Below, piece by piece: positions 11,934 through 21,322 of a stretch of DNA of 64,000 nt. A program made the position numbers and the translations under genes. The DNA is from Aplysia californica (taxonomy: Eukaryota; Mollusca; Gastropoda; Aplysiida; Aplysiidae): NCBI RefSeq assembly GCF_000002075.1, contig NW_004797300.1, positions 2,242,075 through 2,306,074 of the forward strand. Reading direction: 5' to 3'. The notes beneath the pieces were generated by a model, which saw only the letters and a list, made by a program, of their open reading frames with translations, was not told the DNA's origin and did not search any database. The stretch's first letter is position 1. Each line of letters opens with the position of its first letter.

Positions 11934-13853
11934 CTGTTCGATAGAAATTATGACCTTCTCTTCAAATTTGGGTAATTCCTCCAACTCGAAAACGGAGGAA
12001 AAGTGGTCGTTCATCGAAAAGACATCCGCAATCTTCTTTTAGATCTAGGCCACGAAGCTCGATCTATGATTTATGTCTGTTTGTCTAGCCCTGAGCCAAG
12101 AGGGCGCTGAAACTTTCTGAAATTAGAAAAGATTTCCCCATCCAGGTCTGTATACTTCGTGACTTTGTTCCCAGTTACAGGGTCTGTATACTTTGTGACT
12201 GTTCCCGACTACCGAGTCTGTATACACTTCCAATCACAAAAAAAAGTCTGATGAAGACAACATTTCACATTCTAATATGAGCCATTGCCAAAACGTGGGG
12301 AAAAACACACACATCTCACATTAGTGTGCATAAAATGTGATGCATTACTATTTATTCCTCCGAAACTTATACACATGTGAAATATAGAAAGTAGAACCTG
12401 CATTAGCAGTTTCAGACCCCATGTCAGCTTTACAATCTCGAGTTTGTAAATTTTGTGCCAAAAATGTTCATGTTTTAGTGATTCCTGGACTGTCATTTCG
12501 AGCACACCAATGCAAACTTCCAAGAATGTCCAAAATTTAGTACTTTTGGGTGTTGTTGTTTTTTTTACGTGTGCTTTGATCCTATGCTATTTGTCATAGA
12601 GAAAGGTTCACTTGCTCAAGAAATCAGTTTGTTTGCAAATAAACAATTCGGATCACTTGTGCGTCAGTCGTGTCGGCACGGACTAGGTGTTTCAGAAAAC
12701 ACAATTATTTTTCAGTAGAATCACCGTAGCTGGTTAAATCATTTGCTTTTCGTCGTTTATTCAATACTTCAAAACCTGTGATGCGCTAAAGGAACACCAG
12801 GTTCCTAGATCTACGATTTCCGTCGGCTGTTTAACAATCGCCGTGATTGGCGTCACTTTACAACATACCGGAAGTCCTAATTATAGCCTACTTTTGTTTT
12901 AACGGATCATCAACAGTGCCCGGATATAATTGTTTTCTTGAGTGACTTCCCCTTACCCGCTTCCCCAGAACAGCGGAAGCAATGGGGGAAAGAGAAAAAC
13001 AAAAGTAGCCATTGCCGTCAGCGTCCGGTGACGCACAAGAATCTTATGTTGAATGTGACGTACTGGACTGTTTTTTTAGTGTTTTTAGGCCACCCTATTG
13101 TTGAATATTTTCGTGAAATTGCTGTTTTTACAATGGATTCCTGGAACAAGAGTGAAACTTCGAGAGATGGGTCATTTCTGTGATTATAGATTTAGCTTTT
13201 GTGTCTTGCTGCTTATCTGTTTTTTGTCATCACTGTTAGATACAAGAAATACAGTGGTCGCCAAACCAATAGACCCATATCTCCATAACCCTACATCTCC
13301 TTGCTCGGATACTCTAGGAATATGAGAACTAAATGTCAATCTGTCACTGACAGAAAAGGAAGTCAAATTGGTAAGAACATTTTTTTGCACCACTGAGTCT
13401 CAAGAGTCTCACGTTTTGGCAATTGCTCATATGCTTCTAAAAATAGATATAGATGATATATGAAAAGCTTTGAAGAAAATGTTTGCCCATAAAACTAAGA
13501 CTGTGTTCTGCAGCAAGAACAAGTCTACTCTCACGGGCTCACCATAGACTTCTAGAAAAGTAGACTGATCAGAACGACCAATCATACTCTCAACTGAAGT
13601 CTAAGGCAATGCTTTACCACAGTTGTAACACCAATAAAGCAGTAGCAATATCAGTTGACTTAACTGTGGAAACCATAGAATTCCTGAAAAACGAAGACTG
13701 CTCTGAGAAACTTACGCGGATAACACCTTTGATGTATCCATGACGTTCAGCAAAGTCAACAGGTCTCAAGGCTGCTTTTCCTTTCCTGTTTTTAGTGTGG
13801 GCCTTGAAAACAGAGCCAGGGCCCTTTCTCTGTGAACGAATTACTCGGCCCAT
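5250..13853 (-). CDS. RPL8: 60S ribosomal protein L8 (uL2), complete spliced gene
   Basis: Six coding exons on the minus strand: 13853-13716, 11315-11174, 9189-8971, 8634-8519, 7434-7348 and 5321-5250. They join at GT-AG boundaries in one frame to 774 nt, 257 residues plus TAA, the usual length of eukaryotic RPL8. The protein starts [20 protein letters not shown], contains the uL2 hallmark [10 protein letters not shown], and ends [14 protein letters not shown]. It is a core large-subunit protein beside the peptidyl-transferase centre and acts in cytosolic ribosomes. The introns (0.3-2.4 kb) hold snoRNA-like blocks, a MULE-type element and R1 repeats. I see no frameshift or internal stop, so the copy looks functional. 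A processed pseudogene is excluded by the introns. Confidence 0.97.
6226..6380 (-). mobile_element. Decayed R1 repeat in first RPL8 intron unit
   Basis: Diverged R1 with AGGTCATACTAAGTG and ACCACAACACCCACCAACCA signposts, interrupted by a poly-C run (6295-6312). Orthologous within the tandem duplication to 6826-6925. Confidence 0.55.
6586..6661 (-). ncRNA. Candidate box C/D snoRNA, copy 1, in last RPL8 intron
   Basis: A near-identical copy of the block at 7129-7203, about 540 bp away in the same orientation. The D box, D' box, 17-base 28S antisense element and degenerate box C are all unchanged. The 5' stem is AATTGC instead of ATTTGC, so the terminal stem is slightly weaker. One intron normally yields one snoRNA, so two copies in one intron is notable. 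Confidence 0.65.
6826..6925 (-). mobile_element. Decayed R1 repeat in second RPL8 intron unit
   Basis: Shortened R1 with TTTTACAGCACTAGCAGC, AAGATTAGGTGTTACAAG and CCCACCAACCACCCAC. Counterpart of 6226-6380. Confidence 0.55.
7129..7203 (-). ncRNA. Candidate box C/D snoRNA, copy 2, in last RPL8 intron
   Basis: A 75-nt minus-strand block bounded by a perfect terminal stem ATTTGC/GCAAAT. Box D CTGA (7138-7135) directly precedes the 3' stem, and an internal D' CTGA lies at 7167-7164. A degenerate box C, AGGATGT (7196-7190), follows the 5' stem. The 17 bases just before D' (AATTTCTTCACTTTGAC, 7184-7168) are complementary to the universally conserved 28S rRNA segment containing GTCAAAGTGAAGAAATT. 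By the D+5 rule this would methylate an A in GUCAA. From memory, U46/snR63-family snoRNAs guide this region, so it may be their equivalent. The weak box C is the main doubt. Confidence 0.7.
7348..7434 (-). CDS. RPL8: RPL8 coding exon 5
   Basis: Encodes [20 protein letters not shown] then RRDTSAGRK. It carries the [10 protein letters not shown] signature; the conserved histidine in this loop is hydroxylated in human RPL8, which is family knowledge and is not visible here. Acceptor TTTCAG, donor GTGAGT. Confidence 0.96.
7779..7905 (-). mobile_element. R1 SINE-like repeat, internally deleted
   Basis: TTTTACAGCACTGGCAAC, AGTAACATCC and AGATAAGGACGATAGACG signposts in an RPL8 intron. The middle is shortened. 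Confidence 0.6.
8256..8413. mobile_element. Foldback (hairpin) element in RPL8 intron
   Basis: Two arms of about 65-70 bp are inverted repeats separated by about 20 bp. The left arm begins ATGAAATATGAAAGC and the right ends GCTTTCATATTTCAT. Inner arms share TATTAGACCTGAAAGCTG and its complement with a few mismatches. No coding capacity and no clear target duplication. Confidence 0.65.
8519..8634 (-). CDS. RPL8: RPL8 coding exon 4
   Basis: Encodes [20 protein letters not shown] then [19 protein letters not shown], the conserved C-terminal uL2 segment. Splice sites are TTCAG and GTGAGT. Confidence 0.96.
8971..9189 (-). CDS. RPL8: RPL8 coding exon 3
   Basis: The largest exon (219 nt). It encodes [20 protein letters not shown] through [15 protein letters not shown] to [10 protein letters not shown], the SH3-like translation-protein domain of uL2. 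Splice sites are CCAG and GTGAGT. Confidence 0.96.
9269..9466 (-). ncRNA. Candidate H/ACA-like RNA in RPL8 intron 2 (block A)
   Basis: Paralogue of the block at 13477-13670, in a different RPL8 intron, same strand. The outer stem CCACAGT/ACTGTGG, an ANANNA match (AAATAA), the AGACT/AGTCT and GCC/GGGC pairings and the terminal ACA plus three bases are all kept. Sequence between the stems has several substitutions and small indels. Retention of pairing across diverged copies supports a structured RNA. Confidence 0.45.
10378..10515 (-). mobile_element. R1 SINE-like repeat, diverged
   Basis: GTTACGGCATTTGCAACACA and CACCAGCACATCAAACAACC signposts in RPL8 intron 2. Confidence 0.5.
11174..11315 (-). 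CDS. RPL8: RPL8 coding exon 2
   Basis: Encodes [20 protein letters not shown] and on to FIYCGKKA, an almost unchanged uL2 segment. The acceptor is CTCAG and the donor is GTATAAG. The codon for alanine is split across the next intron, and the phase agrees with the following exon. Confidence 0.96.
11658..12231. mobile_element. MULE-type non-autonomous DNA element in RPL8 intron 1
   Basis: A 574-bp element flanked by the 9-bp direct repeat AATCACAAA (11649-11657 and 12232-12240). Its ends are long inverted repeats of roughly 90-120 bp built from a GTCTGTATACTTCGTGAC-type unit, which is tandemly reiterated in the right arm. The middle holds GGGA and GA microsatellites and no coding region. Long terminal inverted repeats and a 9-bp target duplication fit the Mutator-like group. 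Confidence 0.75.
13477..13670 (-). ncRNA. Candidate H/ACA-like RNA in RPL8 intron 1 (block B)
   Basis: A minus-strand block of about 194 nt, starting about 45 bases into the intron. It opens with an 8-bp stem CCACAGTT/AACTGTGG enclosing about 36 nt. An ANANNA-type sequence (AAAGCA) follows. A second domain then has GCC..AGACT opposite AGTCT..GGGC, and AAACA with three bases to the end. That order (hairpin, H box, hairpin, ACA) is the H/ACA plan, though the 3' domain is longer than usual and its fold is not unique. A paralogue lies at 9269-9466. The target is unknown. Confidence 0.45.
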
Positions 13854-13857
13854 TTTC
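13716..13857 (-). CDS. RPL8: RPL8 coding exon 1 (start codon exon)
   Basis: Acceptor TTTCAG is followed by GAAAATGGGCC, so the ATG is at 13853-13851. The exon encodes the first 46 residues, [10 protein letters not shown] to GYIKGVIR, and ends at a GTAAGT donor. The ATG lies only four bases inside the exon, which implies an upstream non-coding exon. The basic N-terminus is typical of uL2. Confidence 0.96.
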
Positions 13858-14008
13858 CTGAAACAAAGCAATGACAATGCAAGCTTAAATGAAAGCTTTG
13901 TACTCTGAACAAGGTGGGTTTTTTTTTTACAGCAACCACCCCAACAAACACAATATAAAGAAGAGACCTAACCCTGCCCTAGTGTCCCTAGATCTAGATC
14001 GTTCTTAC

Positions 14009-14054
14009 CCTCTATTCTACGGTCTCATAGAAGTCGATCATTACGAAAGGAAAG
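14009..14054 (-). promoter_or_regulatory. Putative RPL8 non-coding first exon with TOP-type start
   Basis: On the minus strand a C followed by a pyrimidine run (CTTTCCTTTC from 14054) fits the 5' terminal oligopyrimidine start of ribosomal protein mRNAs. The exon would end at 14009 with GAGG and a GTAAGA donor, then splice to the acceptor at 13857. An ETS-like CCGGAAGT lies just upstream (14071-14078), next to a TCTCGCAAGA palindrome-like motif. The proposed leader holds a nine-codon upstream ORF (14041-14012). The start site is inferred from sequence only. Confidence 0.5.
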
Positions 14055-14099
14055 TGGCTATTCTCACCCGCCCGGAAGTTCTCGCAAGATCTACTCCTC

Positions 14100-15446
14100 C
14101 CCTCTTCTCTCTCTCTCTTTCTGAATACTGTCTATCGGTGTGGACGATCAAATTGACCAAAACAAAGTTAAAAAATGATGTTAAAACACAAAAGTAAATT
14201 AATTTGGTTGTCTACAAAGATGCTACGGCTATTTAACTTTTCGAATCGAGCCGAACTACGCGGGTCGCCATTTTGTTTTGTTCTCTCTCTCACTCCCCTG
14301 CCCACAGACAAAATTGTACGCTTTTAGTAGGCTACAAGTACAGTTGTAATGGAACGTTTGTTCACAGCACAGAATTCTACAATTTTTCTCTTATCACAGT
14401 GTAGAATTCTGTGGTTTAGGGTGAACGCAAAATTTGTTGACACGCGCACCGGGTGAGAATAGCCACAAGACCCGCCTGCACTATTCTCACCCCGGGTGAG
14501 AATAGAGGTGGCCTTACGAAAGTCCCCCCATAAATATGGTGCTCAGTTTGAGCAAATTTAGCTCTCCAAAGCAGTGCATTGAGGATCTAAATCTAGACTA
14601 GATTTAGATCTAGAATCTAGATCTAAACACATCACAAAGCTGCAGCGAGCACCTAGCACACCTGTCCTATGTGATTGGCCCAAATTTAAGATGATGTATT
14701 TACCTTCCGCTATATCTCAATTTTCGTCGTTTTACAGGGCTTCCCTCGCCAGTTGACTAGGCCTAGATCTATAAGGTTTGGGTTAGGCTTCTTCTTTATT
14801 GTGTTTGATGGGGTGGTCACTCGTTACGGAAGTCAGAAAAACTTGTTACTTTTCAGTTACAAATGCTCTCTCACAACTCGCAGCAGACTGCTTCTTCCGA
14901 CCCATTTCCATCAAACTATTAAATTCATGCAACATCAAATGAAACACGAATCAATCCATTACCCAAGCGTAATTCTAATCCTGTTCAAGCCAACCCCAAT
15001 TCTATTCCATAGAAAAGAACACGCATCGACAGAGATAAAAACTAACAAATAGCTCAACTTGCTACGAGGAACCCAACCAACTGGTGCGACGGATGATCAT
15101 TTTCGTGCACGTCTATTTACTGAACAACATTTGAGTGTAAGCAACAATAGACTCGTCATCATTATAAAACATTGAATGACAACAAGTATTAATTATTAAT
15201 TCTAAATACCGTTAGCGTTCAAAATCAAGATTAATGCAGATTCAAACTGATTTAAAATAAATTGTTTTGGACCAAGAGCGAGTATTGTGATCGTACCTTC
15301 GGCCGGAAGTTTCATAAAAGGAAGTAGCTTTGTTAGCTTAATCGGCATATCCCTGACGGGATTTCAAGCCAGCAGTTTTTCTGCTTTGCAGACTAAAAGT
15401 AAGAAGGCCAAAATTGTGATGTACTCCCTACACGGAAAAAAATGAA
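14100..15446. other. Intergenic region upstream of RPL8
   Basis: Non-coding. It contains inverted copies of a GGGTGAGAATAG motif (14056-14069, 14451-14464, 14483-14510), the small inverted-repeat element at 14368 and a palindromic TCTAGATC-rich cluster at 14585-14630. A second CCGGAAGT motif lies at 15304-15311. No exon was recognised. Confidence 0.5.
14368..14413. mobile_element. Small inverted-repeat element related to the 34-bp palindrome
   Basis: CACAGAATTCTACA and its complement TGTAGAATTCTGTG enclose about 18 bp. The flanking octamers GTTCACAG and GTTTAGGG agree at only five of eight positions, so any target duplication is degraded. Confidence 0.55.
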
Positions 15447-15457
15447 TAACATTTAGC

Positions 15458-15503
<46 letters not shown>

Positions 15504-15507
15504 GCAA
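15447..15507. repeat. (CAA)n microsatellite
   Basis: About 18 CAA units followed by CAGCAA. Similar CAA runs end the RNase H LINE at 56155, but no LINE sequence was recognised here. Confidence 0.85.
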
Positions 15508-15774
15508 CAATAACTAATGAGTTTAAAATATTAAAAACAAGATGTGAGTGTGTACAATCAGATCAACTGAGCCAATAATACTAATGATATTGAATAAGAT
15601 GAGATTTCTTGAGATTTTTTTTTTTTTTTTTTTTTTTTTAAACAGAGTAGCTCTCCCTAGCTTTCTGGGGCATCCTATTTAGTTTTGCCACTGTTGTTCC
15701 ATTAAGCCCTAAAAACTCTTTCTCGTCTCTGTCTCTCTCTCTCCTTATTTTTTTCCTTTTCTCTCTTCTCGTCT

Positions 15775-15946
<172 letters not shown>

Positions 15947-16411
15947 CACACGTATACTTACACTTGTACGACAAACCAAGTCAGCACGACCTTGAAAACG
16001 TCCCGACAATCTGAGAACTACAGGAAAAAGAGACCTTAATTGTTCCCATGTCTGATGCAAAAGTAACATAGACCAACGACCTCTTTGGGGGCTTGTTGGT
16101 CTGACGTTTTGATATAGTAAATGAAAAGCCCTTTCTTTCATAAGATGTAGGGTTGAATGCGGGCGCGGTTCGTCCGTAGAACACGGTCGTGCAGTGCCGC
16201 CTAAGATTTTTAATTTTTTAAAATATGCTATTACGAAAAGGACCCACAAACATGAAATAAAAGAAGCCAGGAACAAATATAGGCCCCTACTAACCAAATA
16301 TAATATCAAAACAAGATTCTATTGCTGGCGCCGTTACTGTCATGTCTGTGTCAAAAGCGTCGTAAAACATCTACTATGCCCTGCCAAAATCCACGTGCTT
16401 TAACTAAACAT

Positions 16412-17110
16412 AATAGGGTGGCTCTCGTGGCCCAGAGGTTGAGATATTCGCCTCTCACTCTAAGGTCCCGCGTTCGAATCCGGGTAGCGACCAACAAATT
16501 TTCTTCGCTAAAATTGTCTCCTTTCACCTCCTTTTCTGCTTTCCAGCAATGTACACGTACTGTCGTCTGCTTTCGTCTCCGGTTTCTGCCCCCACCCCTT
16601 CACCTCCTTTGCCCCCTCCTCTGGGCTCCTGACTCTTTCCGCAGCCTTTCTTCTGCTACTCCTTGGTTAATCCCTCTTACTAGCTGCTGTCCTTCAGCCA
16701 CATCCCTATAGTCTTCTGCAAAGATCTACTAGCCTTCTCGGACCCACACCCCTAGTCTTCTGCAAAGATCTACTAGCCTTCTCGGACCCACACCCCTAGT
16801 CTTCTGCAAAGATCTACTAGCCTTCTCGGACCCACACCCCTAGTCTTCTGCAAAGATCTACGAGCCTTCTCGGACCCACACCCCTAGTCTTCTGCAAAGA
16901 TCTACTAGCCTTCTCGGACAAGGGCAAAAAGTCTCGGAGGTCCCGTGTGCAAGTTGTGCATGTTAAAGATCCCTTGGTGGTCTAAAATCGATAAGAGCAG
17001 GATTCAGCCGCCACCTGGGCAAAATTCAAAATTTCCTACTAACTGAAAAATGTTAAATGTGTCCCGCACGGTCATATGACTATGACCTTATGAAGTAAAA
17101 AAAACTTCTT
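16412..17110 (+). mobile_element. tRNA-head SINE family A with internal tandem repeat
   Basis: The head GGCTCTCGTGGCCCAGAGGT with B box CGTTCGAATCC is tRNA-like. A CT-rich middle and the CAAGTTGTGCATGTTAAAGA segment follow. The tail carries GACCTTATG sequence shared with R1. The copy is lengthened by five units of a 44-bp repeat (16709-16919). Confidence 0.8.
16709..16919. repeat. 44-bp tandem repeat, about 4.8 units
   Basis: The unit TAGTCTTCTGCAAAGATCTA plus 24 more bases repeats with starts at 16709, 16753, 16797, 16841 and 16885. The only variation noticed is one base in the fourth unit. The unit derives from the body of the surrounding SINE A copy, so the array expanded after insertion. 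Confidence 0.9.
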
Positions 17111-17828
17111 TTTTTTAAAAAGGGAGGTTCAACAGTAGCAACCTGATCTATAAATCGCTCTTTGGGATAACCCAGGGGATGTCGACACTCGTAGTGAGTT
17201 TAATTGTCAGTACAGTAATATTAATAAGACTGCACATCTCAAAAGTGTACCCACGAAACATAGCCCACAGTAGGCAGTCTAAAAATAAACACGATAGATT
17301 ATTTGATCCCCAGAGCAATCACCCCCAAAAAGTGACTCTGTGACCGTGAACATGAGGGGTAAACGTGACGTACTTAAACGTCACCGTCCTATGAGTTGTG
17401 CCTTCGAATGGTTTTGTAGTGGAGTGGTAAAAGTTATTACTTGAGTGTTCAGTTCTAATGCCGGATGAAGAAATTGATGCGTAGCTAACAAACAGATTTA
17501 GTTCAAGAAATCAAAGCTACAAGTAAAGAAATCAAATCTACAAGTGAAAAGAATTAAAATAAAAGCAGAAGGTCCTCCTTCACCAACCCAAAGATCATAC
17601 CGCCCCATTCACTATGCCCATGACTATCTTCAACCTGCTATTGCTTAATGTCTTAATTGTGCACGCCCACTTTTTAGCCCATGAGCCGCCCCTGCCTGGT
17701 TGAATGATATATGGAGACCATTCTTCTGCCAGCACGTGGAAACTTTTCTTAACATGTCAGTTCCGGAATTGTAACATCCAAAATGAGCATCTGGAGGACA
17801 TATCACTATGATATCAGGACCTGGGAGG

Positions 17829-18111
<283 letters not shown>

Positions 18112-18463
18112 GAGTGCCAAATGAAGACTTGATTTTGCTAGATCTTATTATTATACTCTGTGCAAAAGACAAACTAAAATTTAGGAGTGCATAGTGTTAA
18201 ATGAGTACTAGGCCTACGCGTAGTTAGGTCTCATAATATTCCTATGAATGTAAAAAAAGGGGGGCAATTTAAGATTTATTAAAAAGTATACACGTCTACC
18301 GTTCCAAGAAGTGGTACCAGTGATATACTTTCACTTATCTGTGTTAATCGTATGCCCCCCCCCCCCCTTTTGTGAGCAGAGGACAAAATGGGACGTGGAA
18401 GGATACTGCACAAAGCTGGGAAGCTGGGAAGCTGGGATATATGTAAGACTGCACTCGTATGTT

Positions 18464-18685
18464 TTAGTTTTAGTAGAGTTTTTACGGTGCTCGCAACTGC
18501 ATAAGGTCATATGAGCGCCAGAAGATTAGAGGTGTTACAAGAGAGTAACAAACATAAAAAAGAAGAAGGGGAGATAAGGACAATAGATGTTTAATAGGAA
18601 AGAAGAAGCAAACCCACAGAATTCTACACTTAAGTGTAGAATTCTGTGAGCAAACCACACCAGAGCACCCGCCAACCGCCCACAC
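18464..18685 (-). mobile_element. R1 SINE-like repeat carrying a nested palindrome
   Basis: Full R1 copy flanked by the 13-bp duplication CACTCGTATGTTT (18452-18464 and 18683-18695). A 34-bp palindrome (18615-18648) is inserted inside it. The long target duplication supports target-primed retrotransposition. Confidence 0.82.
18615..18648. mobile_element. 34-bp perfect palindrome with 8-bp target duplication
   Basis: CACAGAATTCTACACTT is followed directly by its exact complement, with no spacer. AGCAAACC lies on both sides (18607-18614 and 18649-18656), where other R1 copies have it once. So this is an insertion, not an R1 feature. An 8-bp target duplication fits hAT-type transposition. A relative with a 17-20 bp spacer lies at 14368-14413. 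Confidence 0.7.
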
Positions 18686-19544
18686 TCGTATGTTTACTGT
18701 AAGGATTAAATTGTGTGACTCGAGAATTGGGACAACTTATGTTTATCAATGATTACGCCTATGTTTTGCAATCTGCAGTTGGTGCACATGATTAGCGGCC
18801 AATCCCTTATAGACTTATAATAACCTATAAAGTCATCTAATCCTAAATGCCATTTGATAAGGGATGTGAAAACAAAAATTATATAGACCTTCTGGCGATC
18901 AAAAGAAATGTACCCAATTTCGATTTGTGTAAAAAGTCAAAATGTATATCTCTTTGAGTCTTTACGCTTTTCATTCCACGTGAGTGATACTAAAGAGTAG
19001 ACCATGCTATTTAAAAAATAACATTTTGGTGCTTCAATTAAGCTTAGTGCTCATAACATGAACAAAATTAAAAACAGAAATTTAGCACTTATATTTCTCG
19101 AAAATATGGCGGATATTTTCCTATCTTTATTGACAAAAAATGTTTAGTTTTTTTAAAGCACATGTACGCAATAACATATATTCTGAGAATAATAATTGTC
19201 ACCAAAGAATGATGGTGGGTCTAACTCATGAGAAAAACGTCAAGCCATCGGCATACCAGAGAGTTTACAGTAATACTAGAGAGACGGCACTTCGCCCGGA
19301 TGCGCGTATCTGGGTCACCAGCTGATCGTGGAGAAACGCGCGGTAAACAAAACAAACTGCGTCCATTGTTCAAGGCATTTTCGTTGATCGCAGACAAGCA
19401 TGTAAACCCTCTCTGGGCATACTCTGCGCGGTTCTGCTCTTGCCAGGACATTCAACGTCAACATACTCACGTGGAAAGAAAAACATGACGACTTAAAAAA
19501 AAAATGTAGATTTTTTTTACGCAATTAAAAAAATGGTACCTTTC

Positions 19545-20033
19545 TTCTGATCACCGGTAGGCCTAGGCCTCATTCAATAGGTCCTGTGTTCGAATCCGGA
19601 TAGCGACGGAAAATTACATCTCTAAAATTTTTTCCTTTCACATCCTTTCCTGCTCTCTAACAATGTTCTGTCGTCTGCTTTCGTCTCCACTGTCTGCTCC
19701 CACCCCCTCACCTCTTTTGCCCCATCCTCTGGGCTCCTGCATGCATGATCCACTCTTTTTGCAGCCTTAATTTCTATTACTACTCCCTGGCTCCTTATGG
19801 TAGGTAAGATCTAACGCCTTGCCTTCTTGAATAAGAGCGAACAATTTCGGAGGTTCTGTGTGCAAGTTGCACACGTTAAAGATCCCATGTAGTCCAAAAT
19901 CGACAAGAGTAGGCTTCGACCGCCACCCGGCAACTTTCAAAATTTCCTACCAACTGAAAATGTTTAATGTGTCCCGCGCGCTCATATAACCGCAGTTACG
20001 AGCGCCGTAAAACATTTACAACAAAAAATAAAA
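19545..20033 (+). mobile_element. tRNA-head SINE family A
   Basis: B box TGTTCGAATCCGG is present and the A-box part is degenerate. The body matches the copies at 16412 and 25355. The tail GCAGTTACGAGCGCCGTAAA is the shared R1/SINE A 3' sequence. Confidence 0.8.
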
Positions 20034-20765
20034 GAAGGGGGTAGAAATCTATACAAAGAAGTCCCCACTCCCACTCCCAGTAGCCATGCCAATTGAAGCA
20101 CAGAACCAAACCAACAGCAATTGTGTAAGTTGAACACTCCTGCATGGACTGCTATTTAAGGATGGAACAATTAGAATTCCGAATTTAACTGCCCTCCTTT
20201 AGCCCCCCCCCCACACACACACATTAGCAAAATTTCCATTCCTCGGACAGCGCTGCGATTTATGAAGTCTCTTGGCGGGGAAAAGAGATGCATGGCCGAA
20301 TTGCCTCACCTGCAAACTCGCAGCCGTGCAACGAGTGGAAATTACTCTAGCATAATAATATGCCGGGCCGTAAGACCGAGTCAAGTTGGGAGAAAGAGCT
20401 CTGAAAACGCCTGACACAAAAGTTTAAAAACGCCTCTTCGTGGGTGGTTGGTGGGGGCTTTGATTTTTAAAAATAAATTGTCATCTTGATCTCTCCATGA
20501 AAACGCTGCGCTAACTTGGTGCAGTTTTTAGGCCTACGTCTTAAAGATAAATTTATTTCAACGAGAGGGGACGGGACATAATTCACAAAATATTTCAAGC
20601 ATGAATAGGAACGTATTAAGTCCCTTCAATCTACTGCATCCGACCCCGAGCCGACATTATATTGATGGCGGAAGCCGCTTTATCGGCTGGCCGTCGTAAT
20701 ACGACAAGAAATTAACTTGACGTCGGCCTGATGTCAGCTTGACATCGTAATCCGCTTGTCTGACT

Positions 20766-20890
20766 TCTCTCTCTCTCTCTCTGTCTCTCTCTCTCTTTTC
20801 TGGCGCTGTGGCGTTAGCCCGCAGAAACTCAACTGTCGCTCGGGGGTCCTTGAAAAGTGCTGAAAGTGGGTTACTGAAATGTCCCAGAGG
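20766..20890 (-). repeat. Dispersed repeat ending in a (TC)n array
   Basis: Inverted relative of 60392-60619, including the TTTCTGGCGCTGTGGCGT end adjoining the microsatellite. Confidence 0.75.
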
Positions 20891-21062
20891 AGCTTGTATG
20901 ACTTGCCAACTGCTGAATATCAAGCCAATGAAGTCGTTGTCAGGGTACTGCTTACTCAAACAGCACTACTCCGAGCACTGACGATACTACTCGAGCGGCA
21001 CGAGCAAGGCGCAACTCGCGAGTAATGAGTACATGAGCACACTCTACAGTTTTAGGTTTTTT

Positions 21063-21236
21063 TTTAGTAAAAGTTTTACGGCACTTGCAACAAAATTATA
21101 GTATACAAGTGCCCATGAATAGAGGTGTTACACGGGAGTAACAAACACACAAAAAAGGAGGAGATGTAAGGACGATAAATGTTAGATAGGAAAAAAGGAG
21201 CAAATCACACCAGAGCACCCACCAACCACCCGCACA
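21063..21236 (-). mobile_element. R1 SINE-like repeat
   Basis: Complete R1 copy between the end of the putative ATP11B 3' UTR and the RPL8 side. The core GGACGATAAATGTTAGATAG and end CACCAGAGCACCCACC are present. Confidence 0.75.
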
Positions 21237-21316
21237 GCACTATTATACGCAGCTTATTCAACAAGAAAGATGATTAACAACATAAGCATTCCTTCATGGA
21301 AAAAAACCCAAACAAC

Positions 21317-21322
21317 TTTATT
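21317..21322 (-). terminator. Possible distal polyadenylation signal AATAAA
   Basis: AATAAA on the minus strand at the edge where the AT-rich, repeat-poor region gives way to the R1 copy at 21063. It is one of several possible signals for the ATP11B-like gene. Confidence 0.3.

Noticed and set aside
16709-16919. CRISPR-like or satellite array at 16.7 kb
   Set aside because: 44-bp units without spacers, derived from the surrounding SINE.
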